A DNA stretch of 64,000 nt from an uncultured Methylococcaceae bacterium. Lineage in GTDB: Bacteria > Pseudomonadota > Gammaproteobacteria > Methylococcales > Methylomonadaceae. Position 1 is the first letter of the stretch; each line of letters starts with the position of its first letter. The notes beneath the pieces are model-generated. The model was not told the origin of the DNA, did not search any database, and saw nothing but the letters and a program-made list of their open reading frames with translations. The stretch is from assembly GCA_903917345.1 (NCBI GenBank), contig CAIXAE010000040.1, positions 1 through 64,000 of the forward strand. Direction: 5' to 3'. This document shows, piece by piece, positions 46,478 to 56,272 of the stretch. A program made the position numbers and the translations under genes.

Positions 46478-47437
46478 TTACAGGGTTTTAAGCATCAGCA
46501 CTACCGGCACTAACACCACCATTAAAAAGGCGGGTAATAAACACACCCCTAACGGAAAAATGAGCTTAAGGCCAATTTTAGCGGCCGCCTCTTCCGCTGC
46601 TTGCATACGTTTATCGCGTAACTCTTCTGCAAAAATTCTTAAGGCTTCTGCAATACTGGTACCAAAGCGCATACTTTGCGCCAAGGTAGATACTAAGCCT
46701 CTTATATCCTCAACCCCTGTTCTTTCGACCACGCGCTGTAATGCAATATGGCGTTCTACACCGGCACGGGTTTCTGCAATCACTAGATTAAGTTCCGACG
46801 CTAACTCGGGATGACTAATCACAAGTTCTGCTGCCACCTTCTGTAACGCGGCATCTAAACTTAAGCCGGCTTCTGAACAGATGACAATCATATCCAAGGC
46901 ATCAGGAAAGGAGCGTTTCAGCGTCTTTTGGCGCGTCGCGATTAATTTATCTAAAATAAAACTGGGGGCTAAATAACCGACCACAACAGACGTAATGACC
47001 GAATACACCAAGGCTTCTGTGCGGACACCTCGAATGATGAACATAACAATCAACACCAAGATCGGCAGTAAAACGGTGGCTAACATTTTTAAAGAGTAAT
47101 AATGCAGCAAACTATCTCTTAAATGATAGCCCGCATAATGTAAGCGCGTAGCCGTTCTTTGTAATAAGGATTGATTAACCGGTATATATAACAACTGATG
47201 CTTACGCAATTGATCAGACAAGTGATCAGACGCTAGGGGTAATAATTCATCATCCACGACTATATTTTTTAATCGTGTTCTAACAGGGTCGAACGCATCA
47301 TTGAATAAGGCCATAAAGGCCAATACCAACACAAACATCGCGATAAAGATAATCACTAATATCAGCCATTGTGACTCTTGGCGATTTTGAAATAAACCTG
47401 ACATAAAGCCCATATAATTAACCATGCTTAACCTCAC
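46478..47437 (-). CDS. tadC: Tad pilus inner-membrane platform protein TadC
   Basis: A 319-residue GspF/T2SF-domain membrane protein with the T2SF region (about 185-310) holding SFPDALDMIVICSEAGLSLD and QSMRFGTSIAEALR. With TadB it forms the platform on which the TadA motor acts. Four-base overlap with tadB. Confidence 0.93.
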   Translation of the reverse strand: MRLSMVNYMGFMSGLFQNRQESQWLILVIIFIAMFVLVLAFMALFNDAFDPVRTRLKNIVVDDELLPLASDHLSDQLRKHQLLYIPVNQSLLQRTATRLHYAGYHLRDSLLHYYSLKMLATVLLPILVLIVMFIIRGVRTEALVYSVITSVVVGYLAPSFILDKLIATRQKTLKRSFPDALDMIVICSEAGLSLDAALQKVAAELVISHPELASELNLVIAETRAGVERHIALQRVVERTGVEDIRGLVSTLAQSMRFGTSIAEALRIFAEELRDKRMQAAEEAAAKIGLKLIFPLGVCLLPAFLMVVLVPVVLMLKTL

Positions 47438-48408
47438 ACATCTACATTTATAATGTAACGGATCCAGATCATGGCACCGAACTCTAGCCCGAAGAATATT
47501 TCTAAATACTTCAATTTGTCAGGCGATTCATAAAGCGGTACAAAATATTCTGGATTTAAAAAATTGATCACTAAAAATAAAGAGAACGGGAGTAATAACA
47601 ATACCCATGCAGACATAATGCCTTCGGCAGACAAGGTCTTAATACGGCGCTGTAATTTAAAACGCCCAGACAACACGCCACTGATTTTGAGTAACACCTC
47701 AGATAAATTACCGCCGGTTTCTTTCTGAATCATAATGGCTGTAGTCATGGCAATTAAACTTAAACTCGGCACACGCTCGATCATAATGGCAAAAGCCACT
47801 TCAATATCGCGACCATAATTGATCTCTTCATACGTCATTGAGAACTCTTGGCTAATGGGGCCTTTCATTTCTGTGGCCACCACTTTCATACATTCTAAAA
47901 ATGAATAGCCGGTCCTTAAGGCTCTGGACATCATTTGCAAGGCATCGGGCAATTGCTCTTCAAACTGTTCCATGCGTTTAGCTCTTAGGTTTTTTAACCA
48001 CACGATGGGCAACACAAATCCACCTACCACAAAGATACCCAACCACATGACACTATGAAAATACCACCAACTCCCTATACCCATTACCGTTGCTAACACA
48101 CACACCCATAACGCAAAACGATAAGCCATTTGGGTTTTGCCGGCTTGTTCTAGTAGTGCTTTAAGTTGTTTTATACCCGGCAAGTCTTCGCAGAATCGTT
48201 CAAACGGCCCTAAGCGCTTTAGGTATTTTTGCTTAACAATGGAAACGCCTTCATCCCCGTGTTCAAGAATGATATGAGCTAAACGTTTTTGTAATTGACG
48301 ACGATTCCCTTGATTTGCCCCAAAGGAAGGTAAGACTAAAATTCGAGATGCCAAAAATACGGTGACAAAAATAACCGCTACAAAAATCTCTGCCATGTCT
48401 TGAGTCAT
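47434..48408 (-). CDS. tadB: Tad pilus inner-membrane platform protein TadB
   Basis: A 324-residue T2SF-domain protein. The domain has EEQLPDALQMMSRALRTGY (near 155) and IMIQKETGGNLSEVL (near 235), and there are hydrophobic segments at both ends. Partner of TadC. It is 11 bases after tadA. Confidence 0.93.
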   Translation of the reverse strand: MTQDMAEIFVAVIFVTVFLASRILVLPSFGANQGNRRQLQKRLAHIILEHGDEGVSIVKQKYLKRLGPFERFCEDLPGIKQLKALLEQAGKTQMAYRFALWVCVLATVMGIGSWWYFHSVMWLGIFVVGGFVLPIVWLKNLRAKRMEQFEEQLPDALQMMSRALRTGYSFLECMKVVATEMKGPISQEFSMTYEEINYGRDIEVAFAIMIERVPSLSLIAMTTAIMIQKETGGNLSEVLLKISGVLSGRFKLQRRIKTLSAEGIMSAWVLLLLPFSLFLVINFLNPEYFVPLYESPDKLKYLEIFFGLEFGAMIWIRYIINVDV

Positions 48409-48419
48409 ACGCCTAACCC

Positions 48420-49826
48420 CTATGAATTGATAACATGACTAAAAACATTCATATCCAGCTTTAAGCCTCGTTGCTTCATAGTGGCCATACACTTTGGTAC
48501 GATACCTGTAGCACAATAACTGCCCATTACGACTCCTTCTTCACTGACGCCGGTTCTCGCAAACTTAAAGATTTCAGAAATAGTAATGACCTCACCTTCC
48601 ATGCCTTCTATTTCTTGAATACTAATCACGCGTCTAGAGCCATCTTCAAGCCGACTCAACTGGATGATTAAATGAATTGCAGAGGAAATTTGCTTTCTAA
48701 TGGCTTTAGCCGGCATATCCAGACCCGCCATAGACACCATGTTTTCTAATCTGGCCAAGGCATCGCGTGGGGTATTAGCGTGCACCGTGGTTAAAGAACC
48801 TTCATGACCTGTGTTCATGGCTTGCAACATATCAAAGGCCTCACCACTGCGCACCTCACCAATTACAATACGATCGGGTCGCATCCGCAAGGAGTTACGT
48901 ACTAAATCCCGTAAGGTCACCTCACCTTTACCTTCTATATTGGCGGGGCGGGTTTCTAAACGTAACACATGCGGCAGTTGGAGTTGTAATTCTGCAGAAT
49001 CTTCTAGGGTAATGATGCGTTCATTATTTGGGATAAAATTGGATATGGCATTCAGTAAAGTGGTTTTACCCGAACCGGTACCCCCTGATATTAATATGTT
49101 TAATTTGGACTTAGCGGCGGCTTTAAGAAACTCAGCCATATAATCCGCTAAGGCATTTTTACCGACCAAGTCGTCTAAGCCCATTTTATCTACCGAAAAC
49201 CGTCTAATGGATAAAGAAGGCCCATCAATCGCTAAGGGCGGAATAATCGCGTTGACGCGAGACCCGTCTTTTAAGCGGGCATCTACCATGGGTGATGATT
49301 CATCCACACGACGTCCGACTCTGGAGACAATACGATCAATAATTTTAATTAAATGATTGTTGTCATTAAACCGCACAGGGGTCAGTTCTAATTTACCGAA
49401 GCGTTCTACGTAGACCTTATTGTAGCCATTCACCAAAATATCACTGATGCTAGGCTCATACAGTAAGGCTTCTAAAGGCCCTAAGCCTAAAACATCATCT
49501 TCAATCTCTTTAATGATTTGATGGCGGGTTTGAGTATTGAGCGGCACCGATTGTTCATCGATTAACTTTTGCACCACCACTTGAATTTGTCGGCGGGCCT
49601 CTTTTTCTTCAATGCCACTGATGAGCGATAAATCTAAAGTATCGAGTAATTTAGAATGGATACTTTGTTTAAACTCTAATTCGACCGCTGATAATATTTT
49701 TAAAGACAACGGTGCAAAAGCGGCATCTTTCTTGTCTGACGCTTCTGCTGTGTTAATGACATTTTTAGCGTCATCCGCCTCAGTCACGGCAGAAATTAAA
49801 TCGTCTAATCTATCTTTTAAGCCCAT
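48420..49826 (-). CDS. tadA: Tad pilus motor ATPase TadA/CpaF
   Basis: A 468-residue secretion ATPase of the GspE/VirB11 type. Walker A is ISGGTGSGKTT (near 245), the Asp box ITLEDSAELQL and the Walker B RMRPDRIVIGEVR follow, then the His box GHEGSLTTVHANTPRDAL. It powers Flp pilus extension. It heads the Tad gene run and lies 63 bases after the GGDEF gene, on the same strand. Confidence 0.95.
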   Translation of the reverse strand: MGLKDRLDDLISAVTEADDAKNVINTAEASDKKDAAFAPLSLKILSAVELEFKQSIHSKLLDTLDLSLISGIEEKEARRQIQVVVQKLIDEQSVPLNTQTRHQIIKEIEDDVLGLGPLEALLYEPSISDILVNGYNKVYVERFGKLELTPVRFNDNNHLIKIIDRIVSRVGRRVDESSPMVDARLKDGSRVNAIIPPLAIDGPSLSIRRFSVDKMGLDDLVGKNALADYMAEFLKAAAKSKLNILISGGTGSGKTTLLNAISNFIPNNERIITLEDSAELQLQLPHVLRLETRPANIEGKGEVTLRDLVRNSLRMRPDRIVIGEVRSGEAFDMLQAMNTGHEGSLTTVHANTPRDALARLENMVSMAGLDMPAKAIRKQISSAIHLIIQLSRLEDGSRRVISIQEIEGMEGEVITISEIFKFARTGVSEEGVVMGSYCATGIVPKCMATMKQRGLKLDMNVFSHVINS

Positions 49827-49889
49827 AAAGCATCCTTTATTAGTTGCTGCTATTCATTAATATAAAAAACTAGATATCTAGAGAGTTAA

Positions 49890-51635
49890 CTAAACGTCTA
49901 CCGGTGGAATAATCAATGACACTTGATTCCCGCCCTGCTTTTTAGCTTGATACATCGCTCTGTCAGCCCACTTTAGTAAATTCTCGGCTGAATAATCATG
50001 ATTACTAAACACCGTGGCACCGATACTCGCGGTACACACATAGTCCAGCTGATATTGCTGATACAACTGATATTGATGGGCTAACACGGCACGCATCTTT
50101 TCTGTAATGACGTTAAGTTGCGCCAGTGATTCTTGTTTATCTTCAGCTAAGTCACACAGAACGACGACAAACTCATCCCCCCCAAAACGGGCCACGGTAT
50201 CCGTTTTACGTAAACAATCCATAATACGGGCACTCACTTCTTTTAAAAGTAAATCGCCCATGTCATGACCATGTACATCATTAATGGCTTTGAAATTATC
50301 TAAATCAACAAACATTACAGCGCCATAACGGTGGCTACGATCACAGGTTTCCATCGCTTGTTCTAAGCGATCATTTAATAAACGACGATTAGGTAATTCG
50401 GTTAATTGATCATACAACGCCATTTGCCGAATTTTTTCCTCAACGATCTTATGTTCAGTAATATCTCTAAAGATGCCTAAAGCGCTCCATGTACCGTTAA
50501 TCCTTAACGGGGAAACCGTAATCTCAACATCTAATAAGGTGCCATTCTTACACAGTGCTTTTAATTCCAAGACTTTATTGATAACGGCGCCTGTACCGGT
50601 TTGTTGAAAACGCTCAAAGCCTAATTTGAATGATTCATTGGCTTCTGGCGCTAATAAGGGATGCATTTCTTGCCCGATAGCTTCGGCCTGGGTGTACCCG
50701 AACATACGTTCTGCGGCATTGTTCCAAAAAGAGATGCATTTATCGGAGCCCATCATCACGATCGCATCGTGGGCGTTTTCTGAGATACGGCGAAACTTTT
50801 CTTCTGATTCAGACATAACCCGCATTTCAGCTTCTAAGCGGGCCAACTGATAGCGTTCTGTAATATTCCGTACACTGGCTTGTAAGAAAGCTTCATCGCC
50901 TAGCTCAATCTTAGTTAATAAGACATCGGCGTAGAAGGTATGATTCTGAGTTGTTATATGGTGCCAAGTAAAAGAGTGTGTGCCCTTTTGCATAGCGGTT
51001 TTGATCATCTTCTGGGCTTTATCAGCCGATAATTCACCATCTGGCTGATGCAAAGGTGATATATCCCAAGGGCCCAATTTAATAAATGCGTCTAAAGTGG
51101 GTACCCCAAATAAATCTAAAGCCGATTGATTAGCTTCAAAAAAGCGCCATGAAGGCGGTTTAAATAACATCAGCGCATCGGATGAATTCTCAAATAAGAC
51201 GCGATACTTTAAGTCACTCAGCAGACAACTTATTTTTTGTTCTTGATTACGCTGATTACTATCTCGCACCACAAACAACCAATACAACCGCTCCTCAACC
51301 ATTAAGGTGGTGATCGTTACATCTGCGTAAAACGCTGTATCGTCACGGCGCTTAAATCGGGTGTTAATAGCCACATAATTGATTTCATGCAGAAACTGCT
51401 TGTATTCAGTGGACACTCGCATCCAATCATCATCAAGGTGTAATTCAGGGAGATTCAGCTGTAAAACATCAGCAAGACTGTAATCAAACATTTTGTAAAA
51501 TGCTGGATTACAACAGGTAATTTTGAGCGTTTCGGCATCAATGAGCGCAATACCGTCTAATAACTGTTCAAAAATACCCTGTAACTTAGCGCGAGAGATA
51601 TATTTAATTTCTTTAGTTGTCATCTCAATCTTCAA
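49890..51635 (-). CDS. PAS-PAS-PAS-GGDEF diguanylate cyclase
   Basis: A 581-residue sensor with three PAS domains (about 15-125, 145-265 and 275-400) and a GGDEF domain (about 410-575). The catalytic motif FGGDEFVVVL is intact, and an RxxD inhibitory site (RKTD) is present five residues before GGDEF. It should make c-di-GMP with product feedback. There is no membrane helix, so it senses an internal signal. It overlaps the HD-GYP gene by 11 bases and lies 63 bases before tadA on the same strand. Confidence 0.9.
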   Translation of the reverse strand: MKIEMTTKEIKYISRAKLQGIFEQLLDGIALIDAETLKITCCNPAFYKMFDYSLADVLQLNLPELHLDDDWMRVSTEYKQFLHEINYVAINTRFKRRDDTAFYADVTITTLMVEERLYWLFVVRDSNQRNQEQKISCLLSDLKYRVLFENSSDALMLFKPPSWRFFEANQSALDLFGVPTLDAFIKLGPWDISPLHQPDGELSADKAQKMIKTAMQKGTHSFTWHHITTQNHTFYADVLLTKIELGDEAFLQASVRNITERYQLARLEAEMRVMSESEEKFRRISENAHDAIVMMGSDKCISFWNNAAERMFGYTQAEAIGQEMHPLLAPEANESFKLGFERFQQTGTGAVINKVLELKALCKNGTLLDVEITVSPLRINGTWSALGIFRDITEHKIVEEKIRQMALYDQLTELPNRRLLNDRLEQAMETCDRSHRYGAVMFVDLDNFKAINDVHGHDMGDLLLKEVSARIMDCLRKTDTVARFGGDEFVVVLCDLAEDKQESLAQLNVITEKMRAVLAHQYQLYQQYQLDYVCTASIGATVFSNHDYSAENLLKWADRAMYQAKKQGGNQVSLIIPPVDV

Positions 51636-52713
51636 ATTGATAACGTTGATCGTTAAAAATTCTCAGACAGGCATCCACCACTGTTGCATCTAAGGTAAGA
51701 CCGCTTTGGCGGGTTATTTCATGTAACGCAGCGTCTATGCCTAAAGCAGGTCGATAAGGCCGATGAGATGCCATGGCCTCTACTACATCAGCGACCGCAA
51801 TAATTTTAGACTCGATGAGTAATTGGTCACCTTTTAAACCTCTGGGATAACCCGAACCATCAATGCGCTCATGATGCTCATGAATAATTTGGGCAATAGG
51901 CCACGGAAAACTCACTTCTTTTAAGATATTAAAACCGGTTTCAGCGTGTTCTTTAATAAGACTGTATTCCAGTTCGGTTAAGCGCCTGGGTTTTGATAAA
52001 ATTTCTGCGGGAATACTGATTTTGCCTAAATCATGTATAGAAGCGGCCAAATGCAGGCCATGAATTTGCTCTTCTGATAAGTCGAGTTCTTTTGCGATTT
52101 TTGAACTTAAATCCGCTACCCGCATTTGATGACCTGCGGTATAAGAGTCCCGCTCTGATATGGTGGCGGCAATAATTTGAATAGTTTGTTCTAAACTTTT
52201 TCTTAGATTTAAATAATATTCACTGAGCTTTAAATTCGATTCTATTAACGCCAGTTCGACTAAATGACGATCGGTGTTATCACGAATATTGCATTGTATA
52301 ACTTGAATACCCTCGCAATCATAAGCATTGCTGACAAACTCAACGGAAAAATGTCGGCCATCTTTTGCGACTAAGGGTAAATCGTCATAGCGAATATAGC
52401 GTTTATCTTGTAATTCTTTAAAGGCTTCTTTATTGAGTGCCGTATCTTTAAACGCCCCCACTTCCCAAATTTTTTTACCTAAAAATTCAGTGTACGTATA
52501 GCCCAACATGTTAATTAAAAACGGATTGATGTCTTCAATTTGGGCAGTATCTGCATTAATAAGCATAATGCCGTCTTGCGCTGTCTCGAATAAACGCCGA
52601 TAGCGCATTTCTGAAATGCGGAGCGCCTTATCAATAGCCGCTTTATTATCTAATTGATATGCATCATTTTTTGTCACATCGCTAGATGCGTCGGGGACTT
52701 GCGAAGGTGACAT
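51625..52713 (-). CDS. PAS-HD-GYP c-di-GMP phosphodiesterase
   Basis: A 362-residue protein with one PAS domain (about 35-150) and an HD-GYP domain (about 180-355). Catalytic motifs are SIHDLGK (HD at 227-228) and HHERIDGSGYPRG (GYP 288-290), both intact. It would break down c-di-GMP. The 3' end overlaps the GGDEF gene, so synthesis and degradation are encoded together. It is a close paralogue of the gene at 57829. Confidence 0.9.
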   Translation of the reverse strand: MSPSQVPDASSDVTKNDAYQLDNKAAIDKALRISEMRYRRLFETAQDGIMLINADTAQIEDINPFLINMLGYTYTEFLGKKIWEVGAFKDTALNKEAFKELQDKRYIRYDDLPLVAKDGRHFSVEFVSNAYDCEGIQVIQCNIRDNTDRHLVELALIESNLKLSEYYLNLRKSLEQTIQIIAATISERDSYTAGHQMRVADLSSKIAKELDLSEEQIHGLHLAASIHDLGKISIPAEILSKPRRLTELEYSLIKEHAETGFNILKEVSFPWPIAQIIHEHHERIDGSGYPRGLKGDQLLIESKIIAVADVVEAMASHRPYRPALGIDAALHEITRQSGLTLDATVVDACLRIFNDQRYQFED

Positions 52714-52827
52714 AATAAAACCCTATAAGCGGTAAGCAAAAAGAGTCTACTCTCTTATTGTAGTTAAAGCGATATAAATTAATATTTATTGAAAATAACT
52801 ATAATTGAACATATATCCAATATACTG

Positions 52828-52912
52828 TGTGTTAAGAATATAAAATTAACGGGCTATACCCTCAGTGTGTAACACTCTTTAGCCCCCTCTAAAATGGTTT
52901 TTTCTTAACACA
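52828..52912. promoter_or_regulatory. Nested inverted repeats in a divergent promoter region
   Basis: Three nested repeats lie between the HD-GYP gene and the plus-strand GGDEF gene: TGTGTTAAGAA (52828-52838) with TTCTTAACACA (52902-52912); GGGCTA (52851-52856) with TAGCCC (52880-52885); and AGTGT (52864-52868) with ACACT (52872-52876). They could fold into a three-tier structure in either transcript or form an operator. No c-di-GMP riboswitch consensus was recognised. Confidence 0.6.
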
Positions 52913-52926
52913 TAGAGCTTACTGAT

Positions 52927-53901
52927 ATGACCACCCCCATAGACAACACAAACAATCCAGAAAATGAGTTGTACCCTGCGTTGAAATCTTATGCGGATGA
53001 CACTCAACAGGGCCTTCTATCCAATCGAACTGCCTTAGCCGCCGCTACCGAAGAACTAGAGCGCAGTGCAGCTAGCATTAAACAAATCCACACCGCATTA
53101 CAAAAATTTACGGCCGATAATCTCATCAATCTGGCGTCTAACTCCACAAAGATTCAAGACGCCACCACCCAGCTCAAAATGGCTCATGAACAAAAGGTCT
53201 TCGATTTTGCGGCCTTCGACATAGCCATTAATGAAGTGAAAGTCGGCAAACGATTACTGACAGAAAATATGGATATGCTCGACATCGCGCAATCGAAGTT
53301 AAAAGAGTCAGCAAACAGCTTAGTTCAAAGTGAAATCTTATTAGAAGCCGCTAATGCTTTGGCGCTTTATGATCATTTGACAAAATTACCTAACCGCCGC
53401 CTGTTTGTTGACCGCTTTAATCAAGCCGTTTTTACCAGCCGTCGTAACAACACCTTTTCGGCATTATTATTTTTAGACTTAGACAAGCTTAAAATCATCA
53501 ACGACACCTATGGTCATCAAGTAGGAGACGCATTGCTGATAGAAGTCGCACAGCGAATAAAAGACATGATACGCGATACAGATACCGTGGCCCGGTTTGG
53601 TGGCGATGAGTTTGTTATTCTGATCAGTAATATCAACACAGACAAAGCAGCCGCCCTATCCAGAACAGAACTTATTGCCGAAAAAATACGCTATCAAATT
53701 GAACAACCTATCACTATAACAAATGATGAAGGTACTTTTGTACTAGCACCTCAATGCACGGCTAGCATAGGTGCCACCGTGTTCTTATATGCTTTTGATG
53801 ACCCTAGTCATGTGTTAGAAAGCATTCTAGGTTTATCGGATAAAGCCATGTATCAAGCTAAACAGGCCGGCGGAAATCAAATTAGAATTGATCATGTCTA
53901 A
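52927..53901 (+). CDS. GGDEF diguanylate cyclase with helical N-terminus
   Basis: A 324-residue protein. Residues 10-140 are helical and probably coiled-coil, with no PAS or membrane segment. The GGDEF domain (about 150-320) has FGGDEFVILI and the I-site RDTD five residues before. It starts a plus-strand run with the LOG and metallo-beta-lactamase genes; its stop overlaps the next start. Confidence 0.88.
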   Translation: MTTPIDNTNNPENELYPALKSYADDTQQGLLSNRTALAAATEELERSAASIKQIHTALQKFTADNLINLASNSTKIQDATTQLKMAHEQKVFDFAAFDIAINEVKVGKRLLTENMDMLDIAQSKLKESANSLVQSEILLEAANALALYDHLTKLPNRRLFVDRFNQAVFTSRRNNTFSALLFLDLDKLKIINDTYGHQVGDALLIEVAQRIKDMIRDTDTVARFGGDEFVILISNINTDKAAALSRTELIAEKIRYQIEQPITITNDEGTFVLAPQCTASIGATVFLYAFDDPSHVLESILGLSDKAMYQAKQAGGNQIRIDHV

Positions 53902-54793
53902 AAAGACCTCTATTACCAGTGAAAGACGTTTCCCTACCGCTAAGCAAGATGCCGTTAGCAGCGTCGCTTATGATTATGGAACACCTCAGAGTCATTCACC
54001 TTCTTATCGCTTAGCGTATGATGATTTTGAATTTATCATGCGCGATGAGCTGCGTCCGGTACGTTTACAGTTAGAGTTACTGAAGCCTGAGCTCATTCAA
54101 TTAGAAGAGCACATCAAATCAACCGTTGTTATCTTTGGCAGTGCGCGGATTTTTGATAAAGAAACCGTCACTAAGACGGCTGAACAAATACAAAGAAAGT
54201 TAGACTTAGAGCCTAACAATCCAGAGTTAACATTCAAAGCTGAGATTACCGAACGTTTACTTAAAAAAAGCCATTACTATGATGAGGCTCGTAAGCTAGG
54301 TGCCTTAATTACTAAAAGTAAGAAATTGACTCAACATGCTTTAACGGTAGTGACTGGCGGGGGGCCGGGTATTATGGAAGCGGCTAATAGAGGGGCTGCT
54401 GACGTCGGTGGTAAAAGCATCGGTTTAAATATCGTCTTGCCCGGTGAACAAAAACCTAACCCCTATATCACGCCTGAACTGTGCTTTCAGTTTCACTACT
54501 TTGCTATTCGTAAAATGCACTTTCTCATGCGCGCGGTGGCTTTGGTGGCTTTTCCCGGTGGGTTTGGCACGCTAGATGAGTTATTTGAAGCACTGACGCT
54601 CATTCAAACAAAAAAAATCAAACCGATCCCTATCATTTTGTTTGGTGAAGCGTATTGGCGGAAATTAATCAACTTTGATATGTTGGTTGAAGAAGGTATC
54701 ATCAGCCCGAACGATCTAATGCTTTTCAAATATGCTGAGACGGCTAAACAGGCTTGGCAAATCATAGTAGAACACGACTCCCCCCCATCATAA
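53894..54793 (+). CDS. LOG family protein (lysine decarboxylase-like fold)
   Basis: A 299-residue protein of the LOG/YgdH family (TIGR00730-like). Motifs are VVTGGGPGIMEAANRGA and FPGGFGTLDELFEALT, which bind and hydrolyse AMP or cytokinin-type nucleotides. The N-terminal 80 residues extend beyond the short LOG proteins. The ATG at 53894 overlaps the preceding gene's stop; a TTG at 53888 is the longer alternative. Probably a nucleotide 5'-monophosphate nucleosidase. Confidence 0.85.
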   Translation: MSKKTSITSERRFPTAKQDAVSSVAYDYGTPQSHSPSYRLAYDDFEFIMRDELRPVRLQLELLKPELIQLEEHIKSTVVIFGSARIFDKETVTKTAEQIQRKLDLEPNNPELTFKAEITERLLKKSHYYDEARKLGALITKSKKLTQHALTVVTGGGPGIMEAANRGAADVGGKSIGLNIVLPGEQKPNPYITPELCFQFHYFAIRKMHFLMRAVALVAFPGGFGTLDELFEALTLIQTKKIKPIPIILFGEAYWRKLINFDMLVEEGIISPNDLMLFKYAETAKQAWQIIVEHDSPPS

Positions 54794-54816
54794 TTACAAA
54801 CTCTAGAGGTATCGTT

Positions 54817-56217
54817 ATGGCAAGGCTCACCTTTTTTGGCGCTACTGGACAAGTAACAGGTTCTTGTTATTTATTAGAAGCAAATTCACAGCGTATTCTT
54901 TTAGATTGTGGTTTATTTCAGGGGTCACGGGAAAATGAAAAGCAAAACAGTACCGAGTTCCCTTTTGATCCAGCCAGTATTGATGCTGTCGTATTATCCC
55001 ACGCGCATCTTGACCATTGTGGTCGCTTACCCAAATTACTTAAAGAAGGCTTTAAAGGAAAACTGTTTTTAACCGAAGCCAGCTTCTCATTGCTGGAACT
55101 GATGTTAAGAGATTCAGTACATCTGCATTTACGCGATATAGAGTGGGAAAATAAACGCTTAGAACGCGCCGGCAAAGAATTACGGGTGCCACTGTATGAC
55201 TTAGATGATGTTGAAGCCTTATTAAAACTGAGACATCCCATTGCCTACTACGCAGAAACAACCATATTATCTGGTGTTAGTGTGTCATTCCATGAAGCAG
55301 GACACATCTTAGGTTCATCTATCGTGCGCTTACGCATCACTGAAAGTAATGACACTAAAACCTTAGTGTTCTCTGGTGACCTGGGTAATCCTAATTCACC
55401 TTTATTAAGAGATCCTTCCGTATTAACTGATGCGGATGTGTTACTGCTTGAATCGACCTACGGTGATCGTGATCATAAACCGTTAGAAAACACCTTGAGT
55501 GAGTTACGCGATGCGTTAAGTGCAGCGGCTCAATCAGGGGGTAATGTGATTATTCCCGCTTTTGCTGTGGGTCGTACGCAAGATTTAATTTATTGGCTCG
55601 GTAAAATACAGCGTTTAGGATGGCTGCCTCAAACACAAATCTATCTTGATAGTCCTATGGCTATATCGGCCAGTGAGATCTATGCGGCTAACACGCGCTT
55701 ATTTAATATTGATGATCCTGAATTTACTAAAATTGCCCCACAGGGATGGCATGCGTGGTTATCGAATCTGACTTATTCTGAAACGGCTGAGGAATCTATG
55801 GCCGTCAATAGGATAAACGGAGGCGCGATTATTATTGCCGGCAGTGGGATGTGTAATGGTGGTCGTATTCGCCATCACCTTAAATATAATTTATGGCGTA
55901 GGAATGCGCACATTATCATTACAGGCTATCAGGCCGAAGGCACTCTGGGCAGGATGTTAGTGGATGGACATAAAAAATATATCAAAATCTTAGGCTCTGA
56001 AATTAAGGTAGAAGCCAAGATACATACCTTGGGTGCTTTAAGCGCACACGCTGATCAAAGTCAATTATTAAAATGGGCCAGCCACTTTAAAGATCCCAAG
56101 CCACGCCTTTATTTAGTGCATGGTGAAAAACCAGCATCACTCTCTCTACAAACCTGTTTTAAACGCAGCGGATGGGATGCTCATATTCCTGTATTCGGTG
56201 AAAGTATTACATTTTAA
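54817..56217 (+). CDS. Beta-CASP metallo-beta-lactamase, RNA-processing type
   Basis: A 466-residue MBL-fold protein starting MARLTFFGATGQVTGSC. The metal motif is SHAHLDHCGRLP (HxHxDH near 55-60), further ligands are in HEAGHILGSS and FSGDLGNP, and a beta-CASP domain follows with IPAFAVGRTQDLIYWLG and ending with HADQSQLL. It is of the CPSF/RNase family. A Shine-Dalgarno AGAGGT lies 6 bases before the ATG; an upstream frame to 54754 lacks the family start. Third gene of the GGDEF-LOG run. Confidence 0.9.
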   Translation: MARLTFFGATGQVTGSCYLLEANSQRILLDCGLFQGSRENEKQNSTEFPFDPASIDAVVLSHAHLDHCGRLPKLLKEGFKGKLFLTEASFSLLELMLRDSVHLHLRDIEWENKRLERAGKELRVPLYDLDDVEALLKLRHPIAYYAETTILSGVSVSFHEAGHILGSSIVRLRITESNDTKTLVFSGDLGNPNSPLLRDPSVLTDADVLLLESTYGDRDHKPLENTLSELRDALSAAAQSGGNVIIPAFAVGRTQDLIYWLGKIQRLGWLPQTQIYLDSPMAISASEIYAANTRLFNIDDPEFTKIAPQGWHAWLSNLTYSETAEESMAVNRINGGAIIIAGSGMCNGGRIRHHLKYNLWRRNAHIIITGYQAEGTLGRMLVDGHKKYIKILGSEIKVEAKIHTLGALSAHADQSQLLKWASHFKDPKPRLYLVHGEKPASLSLQTCFKRSGWDAHIPVFGESITF

Positions 56218-56240
56218 GAGGCTTTTAAAAACTCATGCTC

Positions 56241-56272
56241 ATATGCTGCGGATGGCTCATTCCGCAGCATAT
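56241..56272 (-). terminator. 12-bp hairpin at the end of the small ORF
   Basis: ATATGCTGCGGA (56241-56252) and TCCGCAGCATAT (56261-56272) make a perfect 12-bp stem with an 8-base loop. On the minus strand a T5 tract follows about 9 bases later. It covers the last codons of the 56-residue ORF and lies 24 bases after the plus-strand MBL gene, so it may serve both convergent transcripts. Confidence 0.55.

Noticed and set aside
52714-52926. c-di-GMP riboswitch (GEMM) before the GGDEF gene
   Set aside because: The nested repeats do not contain the conserved GEMM core or tetraloop receptor.
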